A stretch of 64,000 nucleotides of DNA from Chaetoderma sp. LZ-2023a (GCA_034401795.1 CM067369.1:136620000-136683999); one strand, 5' to 3'; positions 22,582-34,382 are shown, numbered from the stretch's first letter. Notes: a model not told the origin generated them from the sequence alone. Program-made: numbers and translations.

Positions 22582-22670
22582 GTGATGCTGATGATGACGC
22601 TGACGCTGATGACGACGACGACGATGATGATGATGAAGATGATGATGATGATAATAATGATGATATTATG
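22425..22670. repeat. Compound GCC/GAC/GAT trinucleotide repeat
   Basis: GCC-rich triplets, a GACGAC run, then GATGAT runs, all open in several frames at once. It continues into the left edge of segmental duplication copy 1, and the second duplication copy is likewise preceded by (GAT)n. Confidence 0.95.
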
Positions 22671-22679
22671 TTCGTATAC

Positions 22680-23564
22680 ACAAACACGCACGCATGCACG
22701 CGCGCGTCTATGTCGTAGACGGAGACCAAGCAATAAATAACTTTATGCACATTAAATATTCAACATTAGCCTATGACCAGGCAATTGTATTTCTAACAGG
22801 TTTTGTCCAATCTATCTTGACGTGTTGGATGTTAATTTGTTGGTAACCTTCCAGTCTGCGTAATGAATACGTTATGTGTTCTGTTAAAGCAGTTTGCGCA
22901 GTTCGCGATTTGAAACCCTCCAGAAATTCAGCCTCTAAATATTTTATCTCCTGGCTTGTTGTAACGCAATCTAATTACGAAATCGTTATAAATTCGACAG
23001 TTGCCTCCCTAAACTGTAGGTAGGTAGGGAAAGCTTTCGCGACAGTCTACCAATGATCTCCAGGCGCTGTCAGAACCTCTATTAGCCACGTTTTCTGGAT
23101 CAGAGAGAGAGAGGTAACATCAAATTACAATCAATAATCCTGATCTAAAGTACCGATGCATTCTCCATCGTGATAAGTGTGTGAGCGCTTCATGCCCTAT
23201 TTACCAAGATTTCTCCTTCTTTCGGGTGTACACGGGGTATCTCTAAATGAAGTCAACAGTCGCATCTCAAAGTATCCACCCACTTACTCAAAACCCACCT
23301 ACCCATCCGTTTATCCAACCCCACCCAGGCACCCACCCATCCACCCACCCATCCACCCATCTACCCATCCACCCATCCACTCATTCAACCATCCATCCAT
23401 CCATTCACCTCTCCGTCTGTCCGTCCATCCATCCAGCCATCCGTTCGTCCATCGGTCAGACAATCGTTCGATCGGTCGGCCGGGCGGACAGATGGTCGGA
23501 CTGTCGGTTGGTCGGACGATCGGCTGGTGGGTGGGTGGTTGGGTCACCCGGTATGTCGGTCGGC

Positions 23565-23623
<59 letters not shown>

Positions 23624-24570
23624 TGTGTGTGGGTGGGTGGTTGAGTGGGTGAGTCGGTCGGTGGGTTGGTGGGCCGGTCGGTCTGTTGGCCGGTCCGTAG
23701 TGGGTGGTTGGGCTTGTCAGTATGTCGGTCGGTCTATCTGTCTATCATGATAATATGTATTATTTTACCGACTCTTGACTGCTCATATACCGCATTCGGA
23801 AAGTTGCTAAACTATTGAAATGCCCAGCGATAGCGCAGTCTTATGTTGAAACTCGGTGCAAAATATATACACTTGATTAAATCACCTATCGTCAATCAAA
23901 GCTTGATTTTTAGCATATTGTCATATCAACGTCACGTCACGCGAAGCCAGCGAAAATTAGAAGCTTTGGAATGGTTTACGTGTAATATCTTATTATATGA
24001 TAATACAACCTTGAAAGCGGAGCTGCCAGCCATTCCCATGATGATATACTTTGATAGGGTTACAAGGCACATATCCAACGTTGTATTTTCGTGTTACTGT
24101 GGAGATGCATGTGCATTCGCAGAGCGCGACAGCACAATGACGGGTAATGTCTGGTAGCTTGTAACGTGATGTATAGATATTTAGTCTAGTCTGTGCAGGG
24201 CCATAAATCATTAACAACGTTATCTATCAACGATGAACAGACGCGACGTAGAACGATCAGGGAGATGAGCTTTAGAGCGTCGAATATCTGTGTCCATTGC
24301 CCATTTATAACGGAACCTGTCATACAGCAAAATTGGCATGGTTATTTCCCAAAGAGCCATTTATCGAATATCTGTAGAGAGTGGTAGTCGGTCAGGTAAA
24401 TAACGCAGGTCTTAGGAAATGATGTGCTAAACATCATCGTGCTAACCTTGCGATCTAAAGTTGATTATTTTGAAACCCACAAGAGTGGAAGTTGTCCAGC
24501 TTTACATTTATTATATTGTAGTGGTATGTCCACAGTTATTAGCTCCTATACTCAGTTACGTAGAGAAACT
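22680..24570. repeat. Segmental duplication, copy 1
   Basis: It is collinear with 26,800-28,000. Shared blocks include GACGGAGACCAAGCAAT.AAT, CAATCTATCTTGAC.TGTTG, TTGACTGCTCAT and TGATGTATAGATATTTAGTC. Over one 195 bp stretch (24,193-24,387 versus 27,592-27,786) I count 14 differences. Copy 1 has about 700 bp more (about 22,836-23,530). It carries no gene I can support. Confidence 0.9.
23310..23745. repeat. CCATCCAC / (GT)n / GGTCGGTG simple-sequence cluster
   Basis: CCATCCACCCAT-type repeats, then GGTCGG-type repeats, a (GT)n tract of about 25 units at 23,569-23,620 and GTGGGTGG. Reverse and forward frames are stop-free only because of the repeats. Confidence 0.95.
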
Positions 24571-24574
24571 GACG

Positions 24575-24790
24575 AGAAGCGACATCTACTGTGGTCTTGC
24601 GGAATGCCCATTAGCAGACCACGAGAAGACTATTTTTGAAAATTTACCGTTGGAATGACTGGCTCCGTAACTGCCTCAGTCATTCAAGTGGCACATTCTC
24701 AAACCCAATCTTCTCCATGTCTGCAAATAATATTCAATAAGCAAATACTTTTATATTGTTGAGCAAATCTAGCCATTGAATGGTTAAAAT
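24575..24790. mobile_element. Family A MITE, copy 9
   Basis: The left arm is GCCCATTAGCAGACCACGAG, the centre GTTGGAATGACTGGCTC, with an inverted arm and right end ATTGAATGGTTAAA. It sits at the right edge of segmental duplication copy 1. The paralogous position at about 27,970 retains only the outer end of this element. Confidence 0.8.
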
Positions 24791-25055
24791 AGTTCTTCAT
24801 TAGCTATACATGTAAGCAACCATCAATTGCTTAACAGTGGTGCATGACAGGCTTCAGCGATTCTTTAGATGTGGTACTTCTCCATGACTAAAATGGGCAA
24901 GGAATTGGTATTAATAGGCGATTGATTAAATACATTTTTATCGCAAAGATCCATTATCAAATAAACGTCTCTTAAGGAACATTGCCACTGCAATTGTTTT
25001 AGCACTCTTTTAGCACTCTAATGGCTAAATTTAGTCAAGAAATTAAAAAAATATC
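24791..25055. other. Gene-free interval
   Basis: Nothing recognised. Confidence 0.4.
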
Positions 25056-25180
25056 TGTATATTGATTGTTCATTTGCGGGCTAGAGAAGACAATTTTCAA
25101 AAATAATATCCTCTTGGCCTGCACATCGCATTCTTCAAGACCACTGTAGGGGCCGGTTTTGGCCGGCTTCGCCACGAAGG
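25056..25180. mobile_element. Family A fragment (core deleted)
   Basis: Outer arms TTCATTTGCGGGCTAGAGAA and the inverted CTCTTGGCCTGCACATCGC lie nearly back to back, followed by GGGGCCGGTTTTGGCCGGCTTC. Confidence 0.7.
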
Positions 25181-25637
25181 GTAGTTATTTTGAAAACAAT
25201 GTTGCTGTAAGCGTGTTGAAGAAATATCAATTAGGACACGAAGAAGATATAACATTCGTAAAGTTGCTAAATAACATTTGACTGCAATAAATCTAGGAAT
25301 TATAACCTCACCGGGTCACTTATTCTATATACGTCTAATTGGCCTGCACATAATGGTACTTAGGCCCTAATTAATGTTGAATGCGACATGTTGAATGGTC
25401 AATTTGTGGTTATTTAGAAAACAATGTTGCTGTACGCTGTTGCTGTTTTTAAGACATCGACGTATGGCAGCAAAACCATTATATAAATACCAGCTAAGAT
25501 AGGAAGAAGAAATGAACAGTCAAAATGTTTCTATATCACTTTTGATTGCAAGAAATCTTGGAATTACCTCACTGGTTCACTTATTCGACATGCGTCTAAT
25601 TCGCCTGCACATAATCGTATTTAACCCCTCTTGTATC
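25181..25637. repeat. Diverged direct-repeat pair
   Basis: Blocks with GAAAACAATGTTGCTGTA occur near 25,193 and 25,418. Each is followed by TCTAATT.GCCTGCACATAAT some 150-180 bp on. The motif also resembles the array at 5,900-6,360. No gene. Confidence 0.5.
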
Positions 25638-26025
25638 AACTTAACCCTTTAATGGTCAATCTGACCAAAACAACTTTGCAGGGGTCTTCAGACATGGCTA
25701 TTTGAAAAGCCTAAAGAAGATTATGTGTTAATATTTACACTTGAATGACTGGCTCGGTAACTGAGTCAGTCATCCTAGTGGTAAATTATCAAAAATACGC
25801 TTCTCTCGGCCTGCAGATAGACACTGGCTAAGTAAAAACATTAATCTTTTTACCATTACATCTTTAATGGTCAAAGCCAGCGAAAAATAATTCAGTGGTA
25901 AATATACAAAAATATCTTCTAAAATTAAAATATCTTGAAAAATATTGCCCATCAAAATGTTTAGTTGATATATCAAGTAGTATTTTGAGCGCTTTGAGTT
26001 GCTGTTTACACAAGAGGCGTTAATT
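25638..26025. mobile_element. Family A2 element, copy 3 (long form)
   Basis: The left end is TTAACCCTTTAATGGTCAAT and the right end AAGAGGCGTTAA. It is collinear with 18,216-18,600 throughout, including TTGATATATCAAGTAGTATT. Confidence 0.87.
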
Positions 26026-26369
26026 AGAGCAAAACTAAACAGAACCGACTTTTCAATATATGAATCCCGCAATGTAATTTCCAAATACCATACATTCTAT
26101 CTCTTGAGTAATTTAAAGTGATTTGTCTGGAAGCCATTGTAATCGAGGCAGTATCAATTTCCAGTCAAAGTAAATCTCCATGCTACATTATCAATGTATT
26201 GGAAAATGAGCACCTGCACCTTGTTTTAAGTGTAAGCGAATTGTGATCTACTTAATATCCACGTTGCATAGGTTACGAAATGTACTACTACAGAATTATT
26301 GTGATTCATTGCATTGAAACTCTCTAAAAATTCAATTGATTGATTAACAATTTTCACATGTCTGTGGGT
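26026..26369. other. Gene-free interval
   Basis: Nothing recognised. Confidence 0.4.
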
Positions 26370-26732
26370 CACTTACTCACTCACTCACTCACTCACTCAC
26401 TCACTCACTCTCTTACTCACTCACTCACTCACTCACTCACTCACTCACTCACTCACTCACTCACTCACTCACTCACTCACTCACTCACTCACTCACTCAC
26501 TCACTCACTCACTCACTCACTCACTCACTCACTCACTCACTCACTCACTCACTCACTCACTCACTCACTCACTCACTCACTCACTCACTCACTCACTCAC
26601 TCACTCACTCACTCACTCACTCACTCACTCACTCACTCACTCACTCACTCACTCACTCACTCACTCACTCACTCACTCACTCACTCACTCACTCACTCAC
26701 TCACTCACTCACTCACTCACTCACTCACTCAC
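26370..26732. repeat. (ACTC)n microsatellite, about 90 units
   Basis: About 360 bp of ACTC with a single TCTT interruption near 26,411. It is the purest long microsatellite in the window. Confidence 0.99.
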
Positions 26733-26739
26733 GACGACG

Positions 26740-26742
26740 ACC

Positions 26743-26795
<53 letters not shown>
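26740..26795. repeat. (GAT)n microsatellite
   Basis: About 17 GAT triplets followed by CGCA-rich sequence, matching the order of simple repeats left of duplication copy 1. Confidence 0.97.
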
Positions 26796-26799
26796 CGCA

Positions 26800-26985
26800 C
26801 GAACGCACGCACGTATGCATGCACGCACGCACGCACGCGTATATGCACGCACGCACACGCGCACGTCCATGACGTAGACGGAGACCAAGCAATTAATAAC
26901 TTTATGCACATTAAATATTCAATATTAGCCTATGGACAATCAATGATATTTCTAAGAGGTTTTGTCCAATCTATCTTGACATGTT

Positions 26986-27040
<55 letters not shown>

Positions 27041-28000
27041 ATTTTGATTGGGTCAATCGGTGGGTGGGTTGTGGGTGGGTTTGTCCGTCGAGCAGTCAGT
27101 AGTGGGTGGGTGGGCCAGTCAGTGTGTCTGTCAGTCTATTTGTCTGTCACGATAATAGATATTATTTTACCAACTCTTGACTGCTCATAAACCACATTCC
27201 GACAGTTGCTAAACTGTTGAAAAGCACAGCAGTAGCGCAGTCTTATGTTGAATCTCGATGCGAACTATATACATCTGATTAAATCACCTATCATCAATCA
27301 AACCTTGGTTTATAGCATATAGTCATATCATTCTCAGGTCGCGCGAAGCCAGCGGAAATTAAAAGCTTTGGAATGGTTTACTGTAATATCTTATTATTAT
27401 TATAATACAACCTTGAAAGCAGAGCTGCCATCCATTCCCATAATGATATACTTTGATAGGGTTACAAGGCACATATCCAACGTTGTATTTTCGTGTTACT
27501 GTGGAGAGGCATGTGTTTTCGCCGCGCGCCGTACAATGACAGGTAATGTTTGGTATCTTGTACTGTGATGTATAGATATTTAGTCTAATCTGTGCAGGGC
27601 CATAAACTATCAACAACGGTATCTATCAGCGATGAACAGACGCAACGTAGAAAAATCAAGGAGATGAGCTTTAGAGCATCGAATATCTGTGACCATTGCC
27701 CATTTATAACGGAACCTGTCATACATCAAAATTGGCATGGTTATTTCCCAAAGAGGCATTTATCTAATATCTGTAGAGAGTGGTAGTCGGTCGGGTAAAT
27801 AACACAGTTCTTAGCAAATGATGCGCTAAACATCAGCATGCTAACCTTGCGATCTAAAGTTTGATTATCTTGAAACCCACAAGAGTGGAAGTTGTCCAGC
27901 GTTATACTTATTATATTGTAGTGGTATGACTACAGTTATTACCTCCTATGCTCAGTTACTAACACTTTCATGGCGAAACTGACCAGAAGCAACAGCTACT
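26800..28000. repeat. Segmental duplication, copy 2
   Basis: Paralogue of 22,680-24,570. A (GA)n tract at 26,984-27,033 and GGGT-rich sequence replace most of the internal 700 bp of copy 1. It ends at 28,000, inside the left end of an A element where a LINE is inserted. Confidence 0.9.
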
Positions 28001-28004
28001 GTGG

Positions 28005-28830
28005 TTTTTTGTTTTAAACATATTTTATTGTCAATTAACAACAATTGGATTTAGTCACAAGTCAAACGGACTTAGATTTGACTCTTTCTAGAAAATACTA
28101 TAAAATGCGATATGTTATAATTTTACATAATAATTTTATGTTATATTGCAATTGGATGTTTACATATATACATTAACATTATTTATGCTACACATTAAGA
28201 ATAGTGAGACTAATAATTGAAAATTGAAACTGAAACGTGCGTCAAGTTTATTGATTGTATGTCTTTGATAGATTTTAGTAAACAAGCTGTTAAATATTTT
28301 GAAACTAACCCGGCCGGAAGCCATTGCTGCAAAAAGGAGCACTGCTACCCAATCACACTAGCCTCATCATATGCAACAACACTCATGGATAGTTACCTCG
28401 AAATTGGGATTCTGGGAATTCATGATTCCGATTCCAACACGCGGAAATGCGGGCTGTGCTTAAAGTCAGTCAAACCTTTTTGTATTCTTAATGTAATTCT
28501 GGACTTTCTAAAATATGAAACAGTTTTCTTCAAAACCTAGATCGGGGTTGCCATATAGTAATATGTCTTCTGAAATAACAAAATGTAGTAGATCTCTAGA
28601 TAGCTGGTGTCGATGTTCTGTATATTTGACACACTGGAGTAAATAATGTTTGTTATCTTCTATGATGCCCATGCAATGGGGCCAATTAGGATTGTCACTA
28701 AGATGAAAATAATTAAGATGAGTATTAAGTTGACTACATTTATTTCGTAATTTAGTGTGTATAATATTGGGAAGTCGGTCCCCAGTGCTATAATATGCAG
28801 GTACGGCGCTAACGTGGTTGTGATCAATTT
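28005..28830 (-). mobile_element. 5'-truncated LINE with nested B element
   Basis: Reading the minus strand from 28,830, the frame encodes an RT C-terminal tail with NWPHC, EDNKHYLLQC and YIKNTKRFD signatures (the Cys/His tail of several LINE clades), then a stop. The 3' end at about 28,005 has AATAAA-like and A-rich sequence. The 3' UTR is split by a family B element. It is a dead, truncated insertion. Confidence 0.78.
28250..28465. mobile_element. Family B MITE, copy 7 (nested in LINE 3' UTR)
   Basis: TTTTGAAACTAACCCGGCCG, a partial second arm, then TACCTCGAAATTGGGATTC and GATTCCAACACGCGG follow the order of B, with the outer parts missing. Confidence 0.65.
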
Positions 28831-29628
28831 TTAATTTGAATATGCCACCGCAAACACCTACGCACCATCACTGGACACTGATGGCCAGAGAGCATAATTT
28901 CCAACGATGCACTATACAAGATGTGTAATACGTCTCCGCTGTCTGTAAAAGTCGGCACTAGGCACTTCCACCCGTAATATACGTGTGTCTTCATCTTCTG
29001 TTTCATTTCGGCCACCAAACCGTTCACAGACTTTCTAGAAACAGAAATCAATCTTCATATCCGCCGATTATAATTCCTCACATAGGAAGTAATTAACTCT
29101 TCAGCATAAGCAGCTCGTCTCCCGTCCACGCCGTTGAGCAAGGCGCTGATAGAGAGCACTGATAACTAATAGGTGCCAGGACTAGTAAAGAACTTCTTCG
29201 TCAAACTCCAACTTCACCAATGCCGAATAAGTGCTAGAACAGTGTCAGCTGCCGTTAAACGGACAGCGTGCAGGCCATTTTGTTAGGCTTCTGCATTTTT
29301 ACCATTTAGATTTTTTTATATCACGCCGATGACTAAAATGCGAAATTAAATTATTGTATTATTCCTTTTCTGCATCGATTACAAGTAGGCCATCCAGGTC
29401 AGTTTAGACCTAACTGTCTTTTAACTGTATAGATCGTAACGACCAGCGTCGTTTCTATACCATTTTTATCTAGAAAAATGTGCTGTCTTTCAGTAGTTAT
29501 TCGTTTTTATAGAAAGGGTCAAGTATTTTTTGGAAAGCTGCCACTGGAATGATCGCCTAATTATAATCAGCCCACCTTGTACATGAAATTACTTCATATG
29601 CTTCTATTGCTTCAAAAGTATAAGATTT
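28831..29628. other. Gene-free interval with a decayed A remnant
   Basis: At 29,440-29,560 a few A-like blocks survive (GCCACTGGAATGATCGCC). The 75-codon reverse frame at 28,824-29,051 has no recognisable domain. Confidence 0.4.
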
Positions 29629-30013
29629 AGTGGCCGTACCAGGAAATGTTTGGCAAGGGGGCAAGTTATGGGTAAGTTTGTCCCAGGGGCCGGTTTGATT
29701 TAAGTCATCCTCCCTCCCTAAAAGCGGGGTTGGGATTTGGGGGGGGGGGGCGTCCCCAAGGAAAATTTAGATGCTCAGAGAACCCATTTCCTGCACTCTG
29801 CGTGATAAGCAGCATCCTTATTTTGCTTCTCCAAATAAATAGCTACATGAAATATCTTCATGGAAATATATTGGGAGGAGGGGTGGGCAAGAGGAGGTGA
29901 GGACAAGACATTCGTGAAGGGTCATAACACCCCACCCACCCACACCCCCCCCCCCCTCCAAACCACCCACACCCACACACACTGACTAACACCACCCAGT
30001 GGCTCCGCCACTC
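29629..30013. mobile_element. Possible hAT-like element with poly-G/poly-C core
   Basis: The left end AGTGGCCGTACCAGG and right end CCAGTGGCTCCGCCACT are roughly inverted, and long G and C runs lie inside, as in 1,182-1,379. The ends match imperfectly and no target duplication is clear. Confidence 0.4.
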
Positions 30014-30957
30014 GTATGAATACCCACCTCACCTCCCGTTACATTATGGCGTGCTAAAATGCATGAATTTAACCGTAGTTTTGTGAAGATCTGTCAACCA
30101 TTTAATATATAAAATATAACAAAATATTTAATATTTTGTGTTTTTTATTGAAATCTAATTCTCGTTTGTGCTCCCCTTAAGTTATTTCTGAGTTATACTG
30201 TATTTATCCTAGTGCTCTAAATCAATGGCCGATAACGAGTTCTCTACTGAAATATTATATTGTGAAAATATACGAATACAGCCAATAATTCTCGCCGTAT
30301 TGAGTCCAAATTGAATCATTGCTATACTTCTTGACATTTGCCAGGTTTCATTCAATATATCATTTGGTATGCATGCATAATTATTGATATAAATGACACA
30401 GAGTTGGCGTGTCGTTACGTAGCTTGTTATTCTCATTGACTATAAATAGCAACACCTTTATGTATCCGTTTATCAGTTGTGTGATGAGAAATCTCATCAT
30501 CATCGCCACCACACTATATGATACACTCTGAATATGTAAGATCAATCGTCTCCGCTCGCGCATCACAATTCCACTCTGACATTTTAGATTCACGGAATAG
30601 ATGTATGCGCATACAGACGCGCATAGCGACAACTCCTAGAAATTGATTATAAGCTAATGATAGAGGCCTACGTCATAGATGTCAGTATTAGAGTATCCAT
30701 ACGTTTATTGTGTTCGGGTAAGACTTGGTTATTTCTGCTGATAAATTCATAAAATATTATAATAAGGAAAGAAATATACCGCTGTACCTATGAAATGACC
30801 GTTGAAGAGTGTTGGAAGCCTACAAATTAGCCGTATAGGGTAAAAATACACATTCTTATTTAGATTTCAATCAGGATAAACATGAAGAAATGGACACTAT
30901 CCTTTCGTTCGCACCGTGAGTATTTTATATGTAAATGGATAATCTAATCTGTCACTC
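30014..30957. other. Long gene-free AT-rich interval
   Basis: No gene, RNA or repeat recognised. Confidence 0.45.
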
Positions 30958-31345
30958 AAGTATTTGACGTCAAAATGAATTACGTCACATGTAGGCTGAA
31001 GTCACCGAATCAAAATGCGCAATGAATGACTGGCATAGCTAAGTCCTTCATGAACTTGTAAAACTTAGCCATGTGAACGAAGTGTGTGTCTTTACTATTT
31101 AATAACTATTCTGTTAAATAGTTTGAAACTAATTTGACTGGGCACTGTTGCTGCCATAGGCAGCAACATCGGCCAGCCAAATTAGTTTCAAAATATTCCA
31201 ACAGCCTATGTGTATGTTTTTCTGGAAATTAAGATTCAGAGAGTTCATGGTTCGACCGATCCCAACACGGGTAAAGCATGGGCGGAGCTTCGCAACAGAT
31301 CGGCGTGGAATAGCTAAAAGTGGATTCGACCATTATTCCTCACGC
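30958..31345. mobile_element. Family B MITE, copy 8
   Basis: The CRE-rich half is decayed (TTGACGTCAAAATGAATTAC). The hairpin is well kept (CTGTTGCTGCCATAGGCAGC). After it come TTTTTCTGGAAATTAAGATT, GGGCGGAGC and a decayed terminus. Confidence 0.8.
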
Positions 31346-31589
31346 CAGCTGAATGAATCAACAGTACAGATAACTTACAAGAAACCGTAATTTCATCCAT
31401 TCACGTTACGAAATACGAATCCCTTCCACGAAGCATTTAAACCTGGCAAATATTGAATTTGTCTGTACCTCGAAAAATTGGGACACGTTCTGTAGTGAAC
31501 TCAAGGCTGCTGGAATCCGATTGCGTAATACGATATGACGTTCACGTCTGCATCCGCGAAGAGAATATACCGGCTAGCCCCATCCTGTG
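31346..31589. other. Gene-free interval
   Basis: Nothing recognised. Confidence 0.4.
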
Positions 31590-31967
31590 TAACCCTCTAA
31601 CGGTCAAACTGACGAAAAACTACTTTTCAGTGCTCTTCAGACATGGCTATTTGAAAGGCCGAGAGAAGAGTATTTTTTAATATTTACCACTAGAATGACT
31701 AGCTCGGTAACCGAGCCAGTCATTCTAGTGGTAAAATATTCAAAAACATTCCTCTCTCGGCCTGCAGATAGACACTGGCTAAGTACAAAACTGTATTTTC
31801 TTTACCGTTACCCATTTAATAGTCAAGTCGGTGGTAAATTTACAAAAATAGTCTTCTAAAATAAAAATATCTTTAAAAATATTGACCATCAAAATGTTCA
31901 ATTGATATATCAAGTAGTATTTTGAGCGCTTTGAGGCGCTGAACATGACAGGAGGGGTTACAGTGTT
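31590..31967. mobile_element. Family A2 element, copy 4 (long form)
   Basis: The left end GTAACCCTCTAACGGTCAAA and right end GGAGGGGTTAC are inverted with mutated TTAA. The palindrome centre (GTAACCGAGCCAGTCATTC) is well preserved, and the 3' segment with TTGATATATCAAGTAGTATT is present. Confidence 0.85.
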
Positions 31968-32082
31968 TAGGGCTGTGATCTTAGTGATAGTGGTTTTACG
32001 AGGATTATAAATATTTAAAATTGTGAACGAATCACAAGTTTTCGCGTTTTGGATTTTTGTGCTACGAATACTAATGGCCCTT

Positions 32083-32507
32083 TCCAGTTTTAGCTATGCC
32101 CCGCCCATCTTAAATAGCTACTCTCCACCCACACCACGCCCGTACAGGGATTGATCAATCCCCAAAAGCCCGGACTATCAATTTCCTAAAAAGTAGGTCC
32201 ACCTAACCGCACACCTGTTTTACAGGTAGTTGTTGAATAATTTCAAACTAATTTGACTGGGCGAGTTGCTATGGCAGCAACAGCGCCCAGTCAAATTTGT
32301 TTCAAAATATTCAACAGAATATTTATTAAATAGTAAAGACATACAATTCGTACAAAAACACATAGTCCGTCTTCAATTATGCGTTCGTGCCGTACTTGTT
32401 TACGTCATTCATGATGTCATAATGACCTCATTGAGTATGACATCATTCTACATGTAACGTAGTTAATTATGACGTCATACGATGGATGGATACATTGGAA
32501 AGTTTTT
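32083..32507. mobile_element. Family B MITE, copy 9 (complete)
   Basis: The ends are AATGGCCCTTTCCAGTTTTA and ACATTGGAAAG. All internal blocks are in order, including GGCAGCAACAGCGCCCAGTC, CAATTCGTAC and ATTATGACGTCATACG. Confidence 0.86.
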
Positions 32508-32575
32508 CTGCTTGTTCGATTGTGTAGATAGATAACGTTATGGCGTGCAGTGAGACTGCGACTATTATCGTATAT

Positions 32576-33285
32576 ATGTAACGCGCCAATAACCAATTTG
32601 GCCCGTTTGTAAACTGTGCAGGCTCACATACCAATGTGTTATCAGCGCTCTCGTTTGTAAACGGCACAGACCCATATGACAATTTGTTATCTGGGCGCCC
32701 TTTTGTAAACGGTGCAGACCCATATAACATTTTGTTATTGGCGCACCCTTTTGTAAACGGCGCAGACCCATATGACAATTTCTTATTGGTGCGCATGTTG
32801 GTAAACGGTGCATGGACCATATGTCAATATCAAACTTGCGCCAATATGATATGTACAGATTTGTAAACGAATTATGATTTCTAGCCCTACCTTCGTAGAT
32901 CAATGATTAATTTTCAGTCACTGAAAGAGTTTATTTAACGTCTTTCCAAAAGACGTTAAATCATTTCACCATCCATTTTATGACATACCTACTTAATCTC
33001 CGGGAGAGGTGTGACGCAAACATAGTTTTAATTAACGGACTAATGTGTGCATAAATAGGTGATATTACGTTTTCAAAAATAATCTGTCGCTCTACAAATG
33101 GGTATTTTCTCATGAGAAGATGAACATTTTTCTTTCATAAATGTGAGCATTATTTAAAGTGTTTAAGAATGCCATCCGTTTACACACGGGTGCGCCGATA
33201 ACAAATTGATATATGGGACAGCGCCGGTTACAAACGGTCCTGTGCCGTTTACAAATGGGCCAAATTGGTTATTCTGTCGCTACAT
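32576..33285. mobile_element. Family G element, copy 1 (sub-repeats near its left end)
   Basis: The ends are ATGTAACGCGCCAATAACCA and an inverted TGGTTATTCTGTCGCTACAT. Just inside the left end are about four ~58 bp sub-repeats with (C/T)GTTTGTAAAC and CAGACCCATAT, and inverted remnants (TTTACAAATGGGCC) lie at the right. The G copy at 46,915 has the same architecture. Short frames in the sub-repeats are not genes. Confidence 0.7.
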
Positions 33286-34171
33286 ATTAGTAGGGGAGCC
33301 AAGGCTGAAAAAAATCACTTTTCACCTATCGGAAAGTAATAGTTTATATCTGTGTTTTTCCTCTTCCTCTTAGCATAAGTTTTTGGAAAATGTCTGTTAG
33401 CAAGAATTTCCGTCTTGCAAATTCGAGATTTTGCCAATTAACCACTCCATTGACAACCACATTTCTGCATTGTGACAGAATATGTGTTTTAGTGGAATAG
33501 AGTAAGAATCTCAAAAGGAACTCCAATTTTGGTCATGAACCATATAGATTACATACATTGCATAAGTACAAACACTTTCAAGACAATTGGCCGTTTCATT
33601 CTTACGAAATTGTAATTTATTTCAAATAATTTTTTTGGCTATAAGCATAATTACTAAATAATGAACCATTGGCGAGCTGTTGCACTCACAAGGACACCAC
33701 TCTCCGTATCACAACGCACACGTTTTCCCCTCCTTTTGACATATGCTATACCTATATATGACGCAGGGATGAAATGTTATTTGACATTGGGTACCTCTAC
33801 CCCCATTGTGCGCCTCAGTTTTAAATTACCTTTAAAATCAATGGTTTCACAAATATCCGGAATCAGATAGATTCAAGGAAATAGTATTACTCTAGATCAG
33901 GTATGCAAAGAGACTTAAAACAGACCAGTTAACAAGTTTCAAACTAGTATTTTGTATATTGCAAACACATCTGAAATTTTAGATTATCACGCTTCACCAT
34001 TAAAACGCAAAATTACCATTGTCCATATATGCACACAAAGCAGTAAATAAAGTACTCATCCAGAAAAATAGGCATAGATGCAGACAGGCCTGACAGAGAA
34101 ACAAGGTAGTCTTAGGTCACGTGGAGGACAAAGGATATGCAGTATTATGAAAACAGATCATCTTGTGTATA

Positions 34172-34382
34172 CAGTGACGCCTCTCTTTAGCGACCACTTC
34201 ATGCGTCATTATAAGCGGTTGTTGAAGACATGTTCACTTAATATGGCTATTAATGCAGTTAATAACTTTTGGGACTACAGGCTCGTTGTTCTTAAAGATG
34301 AGTTCTCTTACGACCACCCATCTTTAAGAACCACCATCTTGTGGTCTCAAAAGTAGGTTGTCGTTATAGACAGGTTTGATTG
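34172..34382. mobile_element. pogo/Tigger-like MITE
   Basis: It is flanked by TA on both sides. The left end CAGTGACGCCTCTCTTTAGC and the inverted right end CAATCAAACCTGTCTATAAC are partially matched. Internal GACCACC blocks repeat. CAGT..AACCTC ends with TA duplication are typical of pogo-type Tc1/mariner MITEs. It has no transposase. Confidence 0.68.

Noticed and set aside
21935-22750. 271-codon reverse-strand ORF, and overlapping 180- and 109-codon forward ORFs
   Set aside because: Their length comes from trinucleotide microsatellites that are stop-free in several frames (poly-Val, Ser, Thr, Asp). No domain is visible outside the repeats.
24193-24387. Small ORF conserved between the two segmental-duplication copies (64 codons, also at 27,592-27,786)
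   Set aside because: Of the 14 nucleotide differences I count, only two are synonymous. That is not coding constraint; the shared length reflects recent duplication.
26340-26987. 215-codon THSL-repeat ORF
   Set aside because: A by-product of (ACTC)n and (GAT)n microsatellites.
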